Below are positions 49,101-60,977 of a stretch of DNA of 64,000 nt, piece after piece; position 1 is the stretch's first letter, and every line of letters begins with the position of its first letter. The stretch is from the NCBI RefSeq assembly GCF_003254395.2, contig NC_037643.1, positions 8,638,963 to 8,702,962 on the forward strand, given 5' to 3'. Made by a program: the position numbers and the translations under genes. The notes below the pieces were generated by a model. That model was not told the origin of the DNA. It saw only the letters and a list, made by a program, of their open reading frames with translations, and searched no databases. The DNA is from Apis mellifera. Lineage: Eukaryota > Arthropoda > Insecta > Hymenoptera > Apidae.

Positions 49101-50920
49101 GCGGAATTCATTCGTTCCAAGTTATCCGCCTACGATTCTCGCTTCAATCATCCATTCGACTTCATCCATTTTTCCCCCTTCCCCTTAACCCACCGTATAT
49201 ACACCTCGATACGTACGTTCGATTCGACGTCATTAAACGCGAAAGAGAGACGAACCCGCGGAGAAGAATATCCCTATCCCCCTCCCCTCAAAACCCTACC
49301 CCCGTAAATTGCTTCCGCCTTGGAGTCGGGCAAACGTTTCGGGGCCCCACCGCAAAAACGAGATTCACGAGCTTACGAGATTCCATTCCATTCCATTCCA
49401 CTCCTTCCTTCCTTCCTTCCCGAGGACCCCCCTCGAGGAACCATTGATATTAAAAATATACGCAACCTAGTGGAAACGAGGCGCACGTATGATAGAGAGG
49501 AGGGGGACGATAAATGCAAATGCGGAGAAAATAAGGGGGGAGGGTGGAGGTGGTAAATGCGGTAACGAGCGTGAGGTTCGAAGAAAGGAGAGGGACCCCG
49601 TGGAGGGACATTTAGAAGGGGGTTGAGCGCGCTTCCTTCTCCGTAACAAGAACCCCCCGTGGCGCGTGGAAGCGGGACCTCCCACCTACAACCCCCCTTT
49701 CCTTTCCCGCAACCCCTTCTTCTGGCCGTATCGACGCTCCTAGGAAAATGCTCTCGCCTCCGTGCTAATAACCGAGGCCGATAACACGCGCCCGATCCCA
49801 CGCGAATGGGGGTGAATTGTGAATGGGGTGACAATGCGGTGGATCCCCCTTTTGCTTCGGTATTTCTCTCCACGGTGGTGGCTTTTCTTTCTCGTGGTCG
49901 ATCGAGGGTGGATTCTTCTTTTTTTTTTTGAGGATTTCAAGTTGTGAAAAGGAATGAATTTGAAACGAATTTTGAGTCTTGTTCAAGGAGGAGGATTTAG
50001 GAAAGGGAGGGGGATGTATTCTTTTCTGATTCTTAATTTTTGGGAGGTAAATAATGATATGGGAAATTAATTGATTAAGATTTCGAGGGAAAGTTTTAGT
50101 TTTTTGTAGCTAGCTTCCTTATACTTGTTCGGTATTACAATTAAGTTACGATTATTGGACTATAATTTCAATCGTTAAAATTTTGGCTGTTTATATAAAA
50201 AGGTAGCCTTTTTTCGTAATTGTAGCTATATAGGTATATTTCAGAAAATATTATTTCTTTGCACTTTTATTTTTTATCAAGAAAAGAAATTATTCTCAAA
50301 CTAACTTGTAAAATCCAATAATAATTCAACATTCATCCGAGACCCGTGACTCATAGCACAAATCTCCGGGACATCGAATAAAAATTATGGTCCAAGTGTC
50401 GAGAAGACGGAGTGTCACGTGCGGCTAAACACGCGTGACCGTGGCTCGCCTTGTTCCCAACGGAACTTCCTCCTTTCACCCCTTTTTTAACGACGCCTCC
50501 TCGCGACACCCAGCCATGACTTACGTTCCATACAGATCGTTCCACGGTATATAATCTCGTGGAAGGGAGCGAAACATTCGTCCCTTCTCCCTCCTCCTGT
50601 ATAATAGACACGGACGGAGGGAGCGAGCACGACGAGGACATCCACGACTAGAAAAGGGGGGGCCGAGGTTACAAAAGGGGCCACTTAATTTTCGCGAGCG
50701 CACAATGCGGATGTGATCCTTTTTTCCGCAAACGATGTTCCACTCGGGGTTGCCTGATCGTTACGAAGCAATAAAGTTCGGTAATGATCGTGTTTCGAAA
50801 ATAAAAAAAAGAAGAAGGAAAAAAAGAGGAAAGAAAGGGGGAAAGGGGTGGCTATGGAGGCTCGAGACGAGAGAGGATCAATTCCTCGAGTGGGGGATTA
50901 CGTTTCGTCGATCGAAACGA
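49101..50920. other. Non-coding, GC-rich with C and G runs
   Basis: Runs of C and G (49,280-49,310; 49,500-49,560; 49,640-49,700), an ATTCC tandem (49381-49400) and CCTT units (49403-49420). An AT-rich interlude is at 50,000-50,340. Overlapping ORFs on both strands are unrecognised. Confidence 0.55.
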
Positions 50921-50930
50921 TTGTATAAAG

Positions 50931-51565
50931 TATGGAGACGAGAAAAATTGTTCAAATTCTCGAAAGTTCGAAACTTTGTACAATTTTAAAAAAGGTATCG
51001 AATTGTACCAAGTATGGAGACGAGAAAAATTGTTCAAATTCATGAAAGTTCGAAACTTTGTATAATTTTAAAAAGATATTAAATTGTACCAAGTATGGAG
51101 ACGAGAAAAATTCTCGAAAATCAAAAGTTCGAAACTTTATATAATTTTAAAAAAGGTATCGAATTGTACGAAATATAAAAACGAGAAAAATTGTTCAAAT
51201 TCATGAAAGTTCGAAACTTTGTATAATTTTAAAAAAGGTATCGAATTGTACGAAGTATGGAGACGAGAAAAATTGTTCAAATTCACGAAAGTTCGAAACT
51301 TTGTATAATTTTAAAAAAGGTATCGAATTGTACGAAGTATGGAGACGAGAAAAATTGTTCAAATTCATGAAAGTTGGAAACTTTGTATAATTTTAAAAAA
51401 GGTACCAAATTATACCAAATATGGAGACGAGAAAAATTGTTCAAATTCTCGAAAGTTCGAAACTTTGTACAATTTTAAAAAAGGTATCGAATTGTACGAA
51501 GTATAGAGACGAGAAAAATTCTCGAAAATCGAAAATTCGAAACTTTGTATAATTTTAAAAAAAGA
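50931..51565. repeat. Tandem array, about 82-nt unit, 8 copies
   Basis: Unit starts (TATGGAGACGAG or a variant) lie at 50931, 51013, 51094, 51174, 51256, 51338, 51420 and 51502, so the spacing is 80-82 nt. Copies are highly similar, with scattered substitutions and small deletions (copies 3 and 8 lack the TTGTTCAAATTC part). Each unit carries an AAAGTT-CGA-AACTTT hairpin; some also pair GTACAATT with AATTGTAC. Confidence 0.92.
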
Positions 51566-53640
51566 TCGTATCGAGATAATAATAATAATAATTCTTATAT
51601 CCTATTCTCTTTTATCATACAAAGAAAAAAAGCTCTCGAGAGAATTCCAGAACAGAAGCATCGCGAAAAATATTCAAACGGTTTCTTAAATCGATCCGGC
51701 AAACGCATCCCGTCATCGAGCAAACGACGAGCAAAGAAATTGGCTAGAAACCGGTATCTGCTTTGATAAAACACACCGTACACCTACTCCATATATATAT
51801 ATATATATATACACATATATGAGGAATAATCTTAGTGAAACGGGATATCTTGGAGGGGAGGGAGGGGGATTCTAGCCGATCCATGCGGAAGATAGTGATC
51901 TTTACCAGAACCTGCCACCCCATAAATGGCAGGTAATGCGTGGTGTACCTGCCGCTCGAATATTTGCAGTTGTATAAAGAGAAGAGGAGACATCTATACA
52001 CCCACCCACATCGCCTCTGAGGAGACGAGCAAAGCTCGCACGTACACATACATACACGCGCATACCTGCGCATATTTGCGCACGTACGAAGGTCTCTCCT
52101 CCCCCTCCCTTCCCTTCTGTAGCACACTCTGGGAAGAGTTCTCTTCTCGGAGAGCACGAAAAGGAAAGAAAGGTGGATAGAAGGGTGGGCAAAGGGCGGA
52201 GATTAAGGGTCGGCGAGGAGATGAGTTTGTTAAAAAGGCAGAAGCGGGCCAGCAGCACGCATCACGGACATCAAAGGGACAAGACGAAATGAAATCCAAC
52301 CGCGCTGCCCGTCGCGCCACCCCTCTCCTCGAGACTATCTCCTCCCTCCTCGCCTCCACTTTCCTTTATCCACCCTCCTTTCTTGGCCTCGACTTCCTGT
52401 CTGCGCCATTTTTTTTTCCCTTCCTCTCCCTTTATCTCTCTCCCTTTCTCCTCACTCTTCTCTTCTCTTCGACCACTCCACGCCCGCTTTCGACTCTCTC
52501 TCTTTTTCTACTCGTCCTCCTCTTCGTCCTTCCTATCCTCGAGGGAAGAGGGAAACACAGAGAGAGAGAGAGAAGCATACAAACCCTTTTTTACACGGAG
52601 AGGAGAAGCGCAGAGAGAGCAGCAGCAGCCCACTGTTTCATTCCTCTCCCGCAATCTCTGGGCGAATCGTAGCCTCCCCTTTCCCCTCGCGGTGTTAAAC
52701 GCAATTTTTAAGAACGCGGAGGTCGAGTAATTGCCTTGTGCCGCAACCGGCCCGGGACACCAGCAATTTTGTACAGGTTTCGCGAGGGGGAAGGGGAATG
52801 GTGAACGTGTCAACGGTTTTTACACGATTCTCCGAAAAGCAAGAGATATAGGCGAGACTTTTTTTATCTTCCTCTCTCTCTCTTCTTCTGTTCTCTTTCC
52901 CTCTCTCTCTGTTCCATTTTTCTTTTTTGTAAGATTTAGGCCGGCTGTTTTTTCCTCATACGTCGAGTATTGCCTCTTTCCGCTTTTTATATTCCGCCCG
53001 TTTCAACGGGCTTCGCTAAAAAGGGGGACTACTTTTTATGGAGGTAATTAAACGATAACGTTTAATTGATCAACGCGGAGAGAAGAACAAGGATGAACAA
53101 GTCGGAGGAAAGTCGGGAAGGAGATGAAACTGCGAGGATGAGGAGGATAAATAATATCTACTACTAGCGAGTAGAGAAGTCTGTGACGTGGAGGACGAGA
53201 ATGTTCGTTTAACTGGGTGAAAAGTTTGAACTGATCGAAACTGATTCAAAGATCAAATCGAGATACCTATCTTACTTAATTATTAAATCTTACAACATCC
53301 CTAGTTGAATATCTTTATTAATCGAAAACTTCGTGTCAAGATGCAATGTAATATCGTTTCTTCTTTTATTTTCCATTTTCCCCAGGGCTTGGCTTAAAAT
53401 TATCCACGATTATCCCGATACGATATCAGATCATAAATATGTATCCGGCGCGGATTCATGGAAATTCTTTAATTGAGTTATTTTGGTTTTCCGGGAGGCA
53501 AAGCGGGAAAGAAGGGACGGGAGCGGGGATTCAACGCCTCCGTGAAATCCTTGTGGGAAGCGTGCAGCCTCGAAAATCTCCTTAGACGAGATTCTGGCAA
53601 GCAAAACTCCCCTTGCTAACCGTACGATTACGCTGTTCGC
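51566..53640. other. Non-coding, GC-rich, CT/GA-biased
   Basis: A (TA)n run at about 51792-51811. CT-rich sequence at 52,320-52,520 and (GA)n at 52558-52573. CT-rich again at 52,870-52,915. ORFs on both strands overlap and are low in complexity. No gene recognised. Confidence 0.55.
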
Positions 53641-53651
53641 CGCTTTTCGAC

Positions 53652-53692
53652 TCTTCCTTCCTTCCTTCCTTCCTTCCTTCCTTCCTTCCTTG
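53652..53692. repeat. (CCTT)n microsatellite
   Basis: About nine to ten CCTT units in a row. Confidence 0.95.
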
Positions 53693-54119
53693 CGTCCATC
53701 GTGGACTTCCGGGGTGAAAAGTTAATATAGCATTTTACGCGGGACGCGTAAAATAAAAGTGTCGATTTAATGAGAGGGGCCGAGGTTGGGGAGGAGGATG
53801 TTGCCGCTTTCCGCTCCAAGATTATCGCGATGATTAAAATCTAAGAATTAAATTGCATCCGTTCCTCTTCCGTTTCGCCGGCTTGAACAAGATCTTATGG
53901 TCTCACGCGTTATATTATACCTGCGATTTAATGGAAGCTTTTGAAATTGATTGAACCTTGGGGTGCAGAATTGTCCTTTGTTCTTCCCGGGATCCGATTG
54001 TCATCCTTGTTCGAATCGAAAATATATATATATATTAAATCTTATGTAAGTATAGTTGAAATGTAATTGTTTATCGTTGGAACATTATCGAAATGTGCAA
54101 TGTACTTATGTTTATAAAT
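53693..54119. other. Non-coding spacer
   Basis: GC-moderate, becoming AT-rich after 54,000. Nothing recognised. Confidence 0.6.
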
Positions 54120-54124
54120 TTTTT

Positions 54125-54735
54125 GAAATGCAAAAGTATATGAAATATACCCTAGATTTTTAATTTATTTATTGAAACGTAAATTCGAGTTTTGTATTAA
54201 AATAGAAAATGCTTAAAGATAGAATTGTTCGTCAGCGAATGTGCAAAAGTATAAATAAAATATGCCTTAGATTTTTAATTTATTTATTGAAACCTAAATT
54301 CAAGTTTTGTATTAAAATAAGATATATATATAAAATATGCCTTAGATTTTTAATTTATTTATTGAAAAGTTTATTATTATTTATTTGAAAAGTTATTTGA
54401 AAAGTTTTTGTATTAAATAGTAATTTTCTGAAAATTCTTAAAGATAGAATTGTTCGTTGCCAAACATGCAAAAAGCATATATATAATATGCTTTAGATTT
54501 TTAATTTATTTATTGAAACCTAAATTCAAGTTTTTTGTATTAAAATAGTAATTTTCTGAAAATTCTTAAAGATAGAATTGTTCGTTGCCAAACGTGCAAA
54601 AGGCATATATATAATATGCTTTAGATTTTTAATTTATTTATTGAAACGTAAATTCAAGTTTTGTATTAAAATAAGATATATATATATAAAGCTTTAGATT
54701 TCTAATTTATTTACAAAATATAAATTCAAGCGTTA
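54125..54735. repeat. Degenerate tandem array, about 6 copies
   Basis: The core TAGATTTTTAATTTATTTA (last copy TAGATTTCTAATTTATTTA) starts at 54153, 54268, 54343, 54494, 54622 and 54695. Spacing is 115, 75, 151, 128 and 73 nt, so long and short unit forms are mixed; the short form lacks the AAGATAGAATTGTTCGT segment. Confidence 0.85.
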
Positions 54736-57280
54736 AAATTTTCGCGTCGAGACGATAATTCTCTGCAAATTCTTAACGATACGTGGAATTTCCTTGCTCC
54801 TTCGTAGCCTGGTTGTAACACTGCGCCAACCTGAGTTTCACAGAAGAGGCGGGAATTCTTGGCGAGATATATTGAAAATTCCTACCGTGTTCGCGATGTC
54901 GTATTATGAACCCCAAAAGGAGTATCCATCCTCGTTGGTGATCGTCAGGGTGAAAACAATATACGCGAGAATAGATATTCGATATTCGATCGTTTTGGAG
55001 ACAGTTTCGCGATCTTTCGTGATCAAAAATTCAAAATTACACACATACGTGTCTCTCTTATTTTATCATATTTCATTTCTCCGAAGAAAAACAATTCGAC
55101 TCGTTTCGAGAGAAACTACAGATTTAAAACAAATCTTATCGAACTCGTTCAACCCACGCATCACCGCATGTCGTTCTTTAATATCAAACGTGAAGTCCAG
55201 CCGCGCATAATCATCGACACAAACCAGAGGGAAAAAGGACTGGAGGACGACAGGTGGAGGGACGACAGGAGTGGTCGTTGAAAAGGGGGCGAGCGAAGGG
55301 TGATCGAGAGAGAGAGAGAGAGAGAGAGAAGGAATCAGAGCAGTCAGCTGTCTAATGACTCGTTACCGGAGGAGAGGAGAGCCTCGAGAGTAACGAGGCC
55401 ACCGATAAGTGACAGGCAGGTATTCCGCTCCCCCACGTGGCCAAGCTTGAAGAGGGTTGCTCGAGGTGGCCGTGCTCGGTTGCTGCAGGGGCAGAGAATA
55501 CGGGGTAGAGGTTGCTTACCTACGCTTCTGCATGTCACTGGCACTTGGCCGGTCGATGTCGCCGTTGGGGCACGATCAAAGCGGTAATTAACGTTTCAAT
55601 CTCAAGCAGTTTCGACGTTGAAACACCCTTTTAAGAAATGGATACGGTAATTGAACCAACACCACAGTTTTCCTCCTCGTTTATAAATTACTCACGGATA
55701 AAGGGAAGTGAAAACTTATCGAACGGATTCCGACGTTCCAGAGGGAGGGAAAAAAAAAAAGGAAAGAAATAGATAGATAGATAAACGAAATTTTTATTTT
55801 AAATCGATCGATCGATTTTTATTTGTATTATACGCATCACGTGGTTTTCTCTTTTCTTCTTTTTATTTCTTTTTTTTTAATTAGAAAGATATATATATAT
55901 TTATACGAAGATGGCGGGTATAAATTGTGGCGAGTTTAGTACGTTCCCTGGCGAGGAGAGAAAGAGAGTTCCATAAATACGACTTGATATATTATCCTGC
56001 CGGTAAGAAAGTTTACCCACCCGCGATTTTCTAGGTTGTCAGGCGTTCAATATGTATTTATATAAGCCACCTTTTAAACCCTTCAATCGCTAATTGCGCG
56101 TGATAATTTAAATAGGATTTAAATCGCGTTATAATTAATCGGCCTGCTCACGTCCGCAACGCGTTTCATAAATTTACACCTGCGTGCGGAGGATATTTAT
56201 CGACACCTACGAGGCGCGTGTTTTGCAAAGGCGTACGATTTAATCCTGTCACGTTACTGGGACGAGGAGATTGTTAACTTTGCCGCGATGTATATAATTA
56301 ATAACGCGCACGAGTCGAGCCACGTTTAATTCAGCTTACACCGCCCGTATCGATGTTTAATTCATCGCGAGCGTCTATCGTGAAAATTCCAAACGACGCG
56401 ATTCTCCTCCCCAGAAAGGATGTTGTGGATGGATGGTGAAACGATAAGGAATTCGAAGAAATTCGTAAATCTCTAGAAAACAAGCTTTTTCGTGTCGAAA
56501 TTATATAAAATGTTTCGAAAAAGAATAAGAGTTCTTCCCTTTGGATTTTACTTTGTTCGCTTAATCTTGATATTACATAGCAGAGTTGGGGATTAAAAAA
56601 ATATTGAGAAAGTAAGTGGTTAAAAATCTCTTTAAAATAAATATTTTAAGTAATTATTTATTATAAATATGTTATAAAAACAAGATTTATTCGTAGCTAT
56701 TATAATTGATTTTCATGTAATCCTTTTACAATTGATACAACTTTATTCTCAGCTAATAAATTTTGCCCATCACTGTTACAAGAGCTATAATTTGAATACT
56801 GAAAATCGTTAGAAAATTAGTTTTATTTATCAAGATAAAGAAGCTGAAATACTTTCAATGTAATATCAAGCTTATTCGTATACAATTATTATTTCTTTCC
56901 CATACTATTCGAACACGAAATTACATTTATAAATTAAACTATCGTTATACTTATTGAGATAATCGTTTCGAATTACTGGAAACAAAAACTATTCGTTTCG
57001 AGTTAAAACAATCGACGAAAAGACAATTCTTCAACGTATGAAAATTGGAAAAGAAAAAAAAAAGGGTTGCAACGAGACACAGGAATCTAATCCCATTTGC
57101 CTGTTTCCTTCAACCTCTCCCCTCCCTTAGGTTACGTCCTCGAGGATACGTCCCTCTTTCTTACCACCGAAACCCACCCACCCCCACCCACCCACTCGCC
57201 CACCCATCCGTCTGTTCCTATTTCGCCCTCTCCCCCCCCTCTCCCACCGCCATTATGTTCCCTTTGCTGGATGGTTACGC

Positions 57281-57294
57281 GTCTCTATAGCAAC
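57281..57294. promoter_or_regulatory. X-box (RFX-type) motif candidate
   Basis: GTCTCTATAGCAAC fits the RFX X-box consensus RYYNYY-N2-RRNRAC on both strands. RFX proteins drive ciliary genes, but no start of a ciliary gene is visible nearby. A single short motif can occur by chance. Confidence 0.25.
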
Positions 57295-57925
57295 CCGCCA
57301 CCGAGGGCAGACAAGAGAGCACGCCACGTTGTACCTACGCACACACCCACCCCCGCTCGAGGGGGGTAGGGGGGTGCAGGAGCATGCGTGCACCCACGTG
57401 CCGGGCATGGAGTGACCCATTTTAAAAAAAATCGTCGCGCGAAAAAGGCGAGCATTTTTTTCCCTCCCCCTTTCTCTCTCTCTCTCTCTCTCTTTCTTTC
57501 GCGTGGATGGGGAGGGGGAGGGAAAAAAAAAGAGGCGCGTAGCAAAGAGGAGAGGAGAGGAACGTCGAGGAGAAGCTCGGTTAATTAGGTTGAGTACTTA
57601 CCAGGTACGAAGTAAGTGGATTAGCCGTGAAGTGTCGCGCAAAATGTTTTTCTGTTTTCCTTTTTCTCCTCTCTCTTTCTTCCCTCCTCTTCCTTCCTTG
57701 CTACCTCTTTCGCTCCTTGTACGCTGCGTAACTTCGTTTCGACGATTCGAACAGGAGGGAGGAAGAAGGAGGAGGAGGAGTCTCTGGAAAGACTCTCTGG
57801 AGAGTTTTTAAAAAAAAAAGAAAGGAAGGAAGGAAGAAACCGTGCTCCGCCGCGGCTCCTCGAGTAATTGAATTTCGCGCGCGCGGGAAAGAAGGAGGAG
57901 GAGGAGGGGAAAGAAGGAGGTAGGT

Positions 57926-57951
57926 AGGAAGGAAGGAAGGAAGGAAGGAAG
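57926..57951. repeat. (GGAA)n microsatellite
   Basis: Six or so GGAA units following a GAGGAG-rich stretch. Confidence 0.9.
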
Positions 57952-58199
57952 GGCGACAAGGTACAATGGAGGAGCAGGCAGGATCGCAATTACTTCTGTT
58001 CTTCGACCGAGATGAATTCTTTTAAAACTTATGCCCGGTGAAACTCGGCCGGGCTTTCATTTCAACTTGGGCCAGCCTTGTTTACGCGACCGAACTACGG
58101 GGATAAAAATTGTTAGAAAAAAGTGCGATCAATCCGTGCGGCAAATCCTTGCGCCTTGTCCTGAAAGTTAATTTCGTCTCGAGGACGATTTAGTTTAGT

Positions 58200-59320
58200 T
58201 GGAAAAGTATGTACGTGCGATGATGATATTTGTCTGTGATAGATTAGATCTCGATCAGTTCTGAGAAGACTTTGACAACACGCAGTGTTAAAATTTCATC
58301 ATATTTACTTGTTATTATAAGACTCGTGAAGATCTCGAAAATTTGTTGATACGTCAAATGATTCATTTAGTTGGAAAAGTATTACGTGCGATAATAATAT
58401 TTATCTGTGGTAGATTAGATGTCGATCAGAAGGCTTTGATAACACGCAGTGCTAAAATTTCATCACATCCACTTGTTATTGTAAGATTCGTGAAGATTTC
58501 GAAAATTTGTTGATACGCCAGATGATTCATTACGATGATAATATTTTCTATAGTAAATCGTAGATTAGATCTCGATCAGTTTTGAGAAGGCTTTGATAAC
58601 ACGCAGTGCTAAAATTATATCAAATCCACTTGTTATTATAAGATTCGTGAAGATTTCGAAAATTTGTTGATACGCCAGATGATTCATTACGATGATAATG
58701 TTTTCTATAGTAAATCGTAGATTAGATCTCGATCAGTTTTGAGAAGACTTTGATAATAAGCAATGGTTTTATAATTTCATGAAATCCACTTGTAATTATA
58801 AGATTCGTGAGTAAATAATTCATTTAATGGACATATGATAATAATTTTTTGAAGTAATTGCAGATACGATTTCAATTTTTAATATTCATATATACATATT
58901 GATACTTTGCAATTAATTTTGAGAAGGCTTTGATGAAATTGACACTGGTTTTATAATTTCATCAAATCCACTTACAATTATAAGATTCGTGAGATTTTTC
59001 AAAAATGATTCATTTATGAAAAATCTACGTATGTTAATAATTTTTTGAAATAATTGCAGATACCATTTCAATTCTTAATATTCATATATACACATTGATA
59101 CTTTGCAATTCATTTTGAGAAGGCTTTGATGAAATTGACACTGGTTTTATAATTTCATTAAATCCACTTACAATTATAAGATTCATGAGTTTCAAAAACG
59201 ACTCATTTATGAAAAATACGTATGATAATAATTTTTTGATTTTTAATTTAATTACAGATTTCAACTAATACATATTGACCTGATACTTTGCGATTAATTT
59301 TGAGAAGTCTTCGATGAAAA
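58200..59320. repeat. Degenerate tandem array, 155-195-nt unit, 7 copies
   Basis: The marker GAGAAG(G/A)CTTTGA recurs near 58263, 58429, 58584, 58741, 58921, 59117 and 59302. The segment TTATAAGATTCGTGA and the block CGATAATAAT...TAGATTAGATCTCGATCAG recur between them. Later copies are more diverged and longer than the first four. Confidence 0.88.
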
Positions 59321-60340
59321 TCCGTCTAAAAACTCTAGAAAAATTTTCATAAAAATATGATCGAAGGAAGATTCATTCTCGATTAAGAATAGGAAAGCTT
59401 CGAGAAAGAATTAAAATACGAATATAACGTAATCGGTTATTTTTAAGGAAACAGGGAAGGAGGGTGAAATTAATACGCTGCCAATTAGGAAAAATCGGGG
59501 TGGTAATACCGGCAAGTATTGCGCAAAACGCCTTGCGCCCCGTAACACCCGTAAATGACGTGGTTGCGGATCGAAGCGCGTTCAGGGGCAAGGCCCCTTG
59601 ATGAATTGTCCGCACGTGCCTGCCCACGTACCACACCTAATTACATGCTGATCACAACGAGTACCTATATTGTCCTTTGAAATGCGAAATTGCCTATTGT
59701 CAACGTTTTCGCGGTCGGAACAACGGTCGCCAGCCTGTAATCGAAATTTACCTCCTGATACATTTTCAATGGGGGATGCATTGTTGTTCCTTTCACTGCG
59801 CGCCCCTTCGTTATACCTTTAATCCTGTCCACGATGCTCGAAGAATACTCCAAGATACCGTAGGGGAAGACGTGTGTAGGCAGAAAATTTGTGAAATTGC
59901 TCTATGTGTAACAAAGTAGAGTATTCGAAGAGTATTCGTTTTGTTAAATTAAAAAAAGTTCTGTATTCTTGAAAAGGAAATGAAAGTATTCGATACAATT
60001 GAGCATATAAATTTTCCACGATGAATAAATATAGATTTTTCTAATTTCACGATAGAATAATTTTAAAATACGCAATTTTAGAGATAAATCTAAAATTTCT
60101 GGAATAAATCTTTCAGGAAGCAAGGATGTATCGAATAAAGTGATTAAAGTGAAAATTGGGCCGAATTTCTCCTCTTTTCGAAAGAAAGAAAGAAAGAAAA
60201 AAAATTACTATCCAATAAAGGAAAGAAAGGAGCGATCTGTGACGTGTCGTTGATCGGCGTTTATTTATTTTTCTCACCCTTAAAACGGTCCATCGTGGCG
60301 TGAGTCGTGGATTGATGTGTTTTCTCGGCCCGTTGATAGA
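59321..60340. other. Non-coding, CpG-rich patch then AT-rich
   Basis: The 59,440-59,900 patch is CpG-rich and contains two short perfect hairpins (59521-59538 and 59584-59598). The rest is AT-rich with GAAA units (60180-60200). No gene recognised. Confidence 0.55.
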
Positions 60341-60341
60341 T

Positions 60342-60368
60342 GGAGGCGCCCGTGTTGTCGGCGCCTCC
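60342..60368. repeat. Perfect GC-rich inverted repeat
   Basis: GGAGGCGCC at 60342-60350 and its complement GGCGCCTCC at 60360-60368, separated by 9 nt. It would form a very stable hairpin in RNA or single-stranded DNA. Confidence 0.9.
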
Positions 60369-60560
60369 TTTCTACCCCCCTTAACATAGACAAATGCTCG
60401 GCTGGCAACCCTAACAAATATCTCGCAGATTTATTATGCGAAATCGCTTCGTGAGCTGGTGAAACCGTTCCTGGGAAACTTTCGAGGGCGAAAAAAATTG
60501 GTGTTCATTCATGGGCAGTCGTGCGTCGCCATCGCCACGAGACGAGGACGAGGAAGCAAG

Positions 60561-60589
60561 TCCTCCTCCTCCTCGGAGGAGGAGGAGGA
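60561..60589. repeat. Near-perfect palindrome of TCC/GGA units
   Basis: 14-nt arms (TCC units into GGA units) around one central base. It lies in a longer ORF as a Ser run followed by a Glu run. Confidence 0.9.
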
Positions 60590-60977
60590 AGAAGACACGG
60601 CGAAGAAAAGCCACTCCACCGATTCCTCCGGGGGACGACGAAGACGACGAGCCCTTTTAATAAGTTTTATTTCAAGATCAACGTCTTATGCCGTATTAAG
60701 TAGAATGAAAACGAAAGCCTGCAAAAGAAACTTCTCCTCATTTTTCCTCCCGATTCATTACGACCTTGCCTTTCAGCTTGACCACTCTCCTCCTTAATTA
60801 TATCCACGGCGCTAATTAAATGCTTTTTCAACACGGCAACATGGAACACCGCTTAAACGCCGATCTCGCCCGATCCGCGATTACTTCGTCCTGTCAGCAA
60901 ATAACCACTCTTCTTGCAAAACGTATTCCATTAAAATCCATCGCAGTATGTCGTACAAATATAACCATTTCTTTTGG

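Larger units (their letters stand above)
54736..58185. other. Non-coding, mixed composition
   Basis: Includes an ATG-initiated ORF at 54896-55210 without recognisable family, (GA)n at 55304-55329, GATA units at 55771-55785 followed by an 18-nt palindrome, a CpG-moderate stretch at 55,900-56,420, AT-rich 56,440-57,040, a C-rich stretch at 57,170-57,250 and (CT)n at 57474-57492. No gene recognised. Confidence 0.5.

Noticed and set aside
49373..49873. Minus-strand ORF of 166 codons
   Set aside because: GC-rich, stop-poor sequence with C and G runs. The product is Pro/Arg/Ser-rich and low in complexity.
54794..55210. 138-codon ORF
   Set aside because: It begins at a TTG; the first ATG is at 54896. 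No recognised domain and no splice or composition support. Left as spacer.
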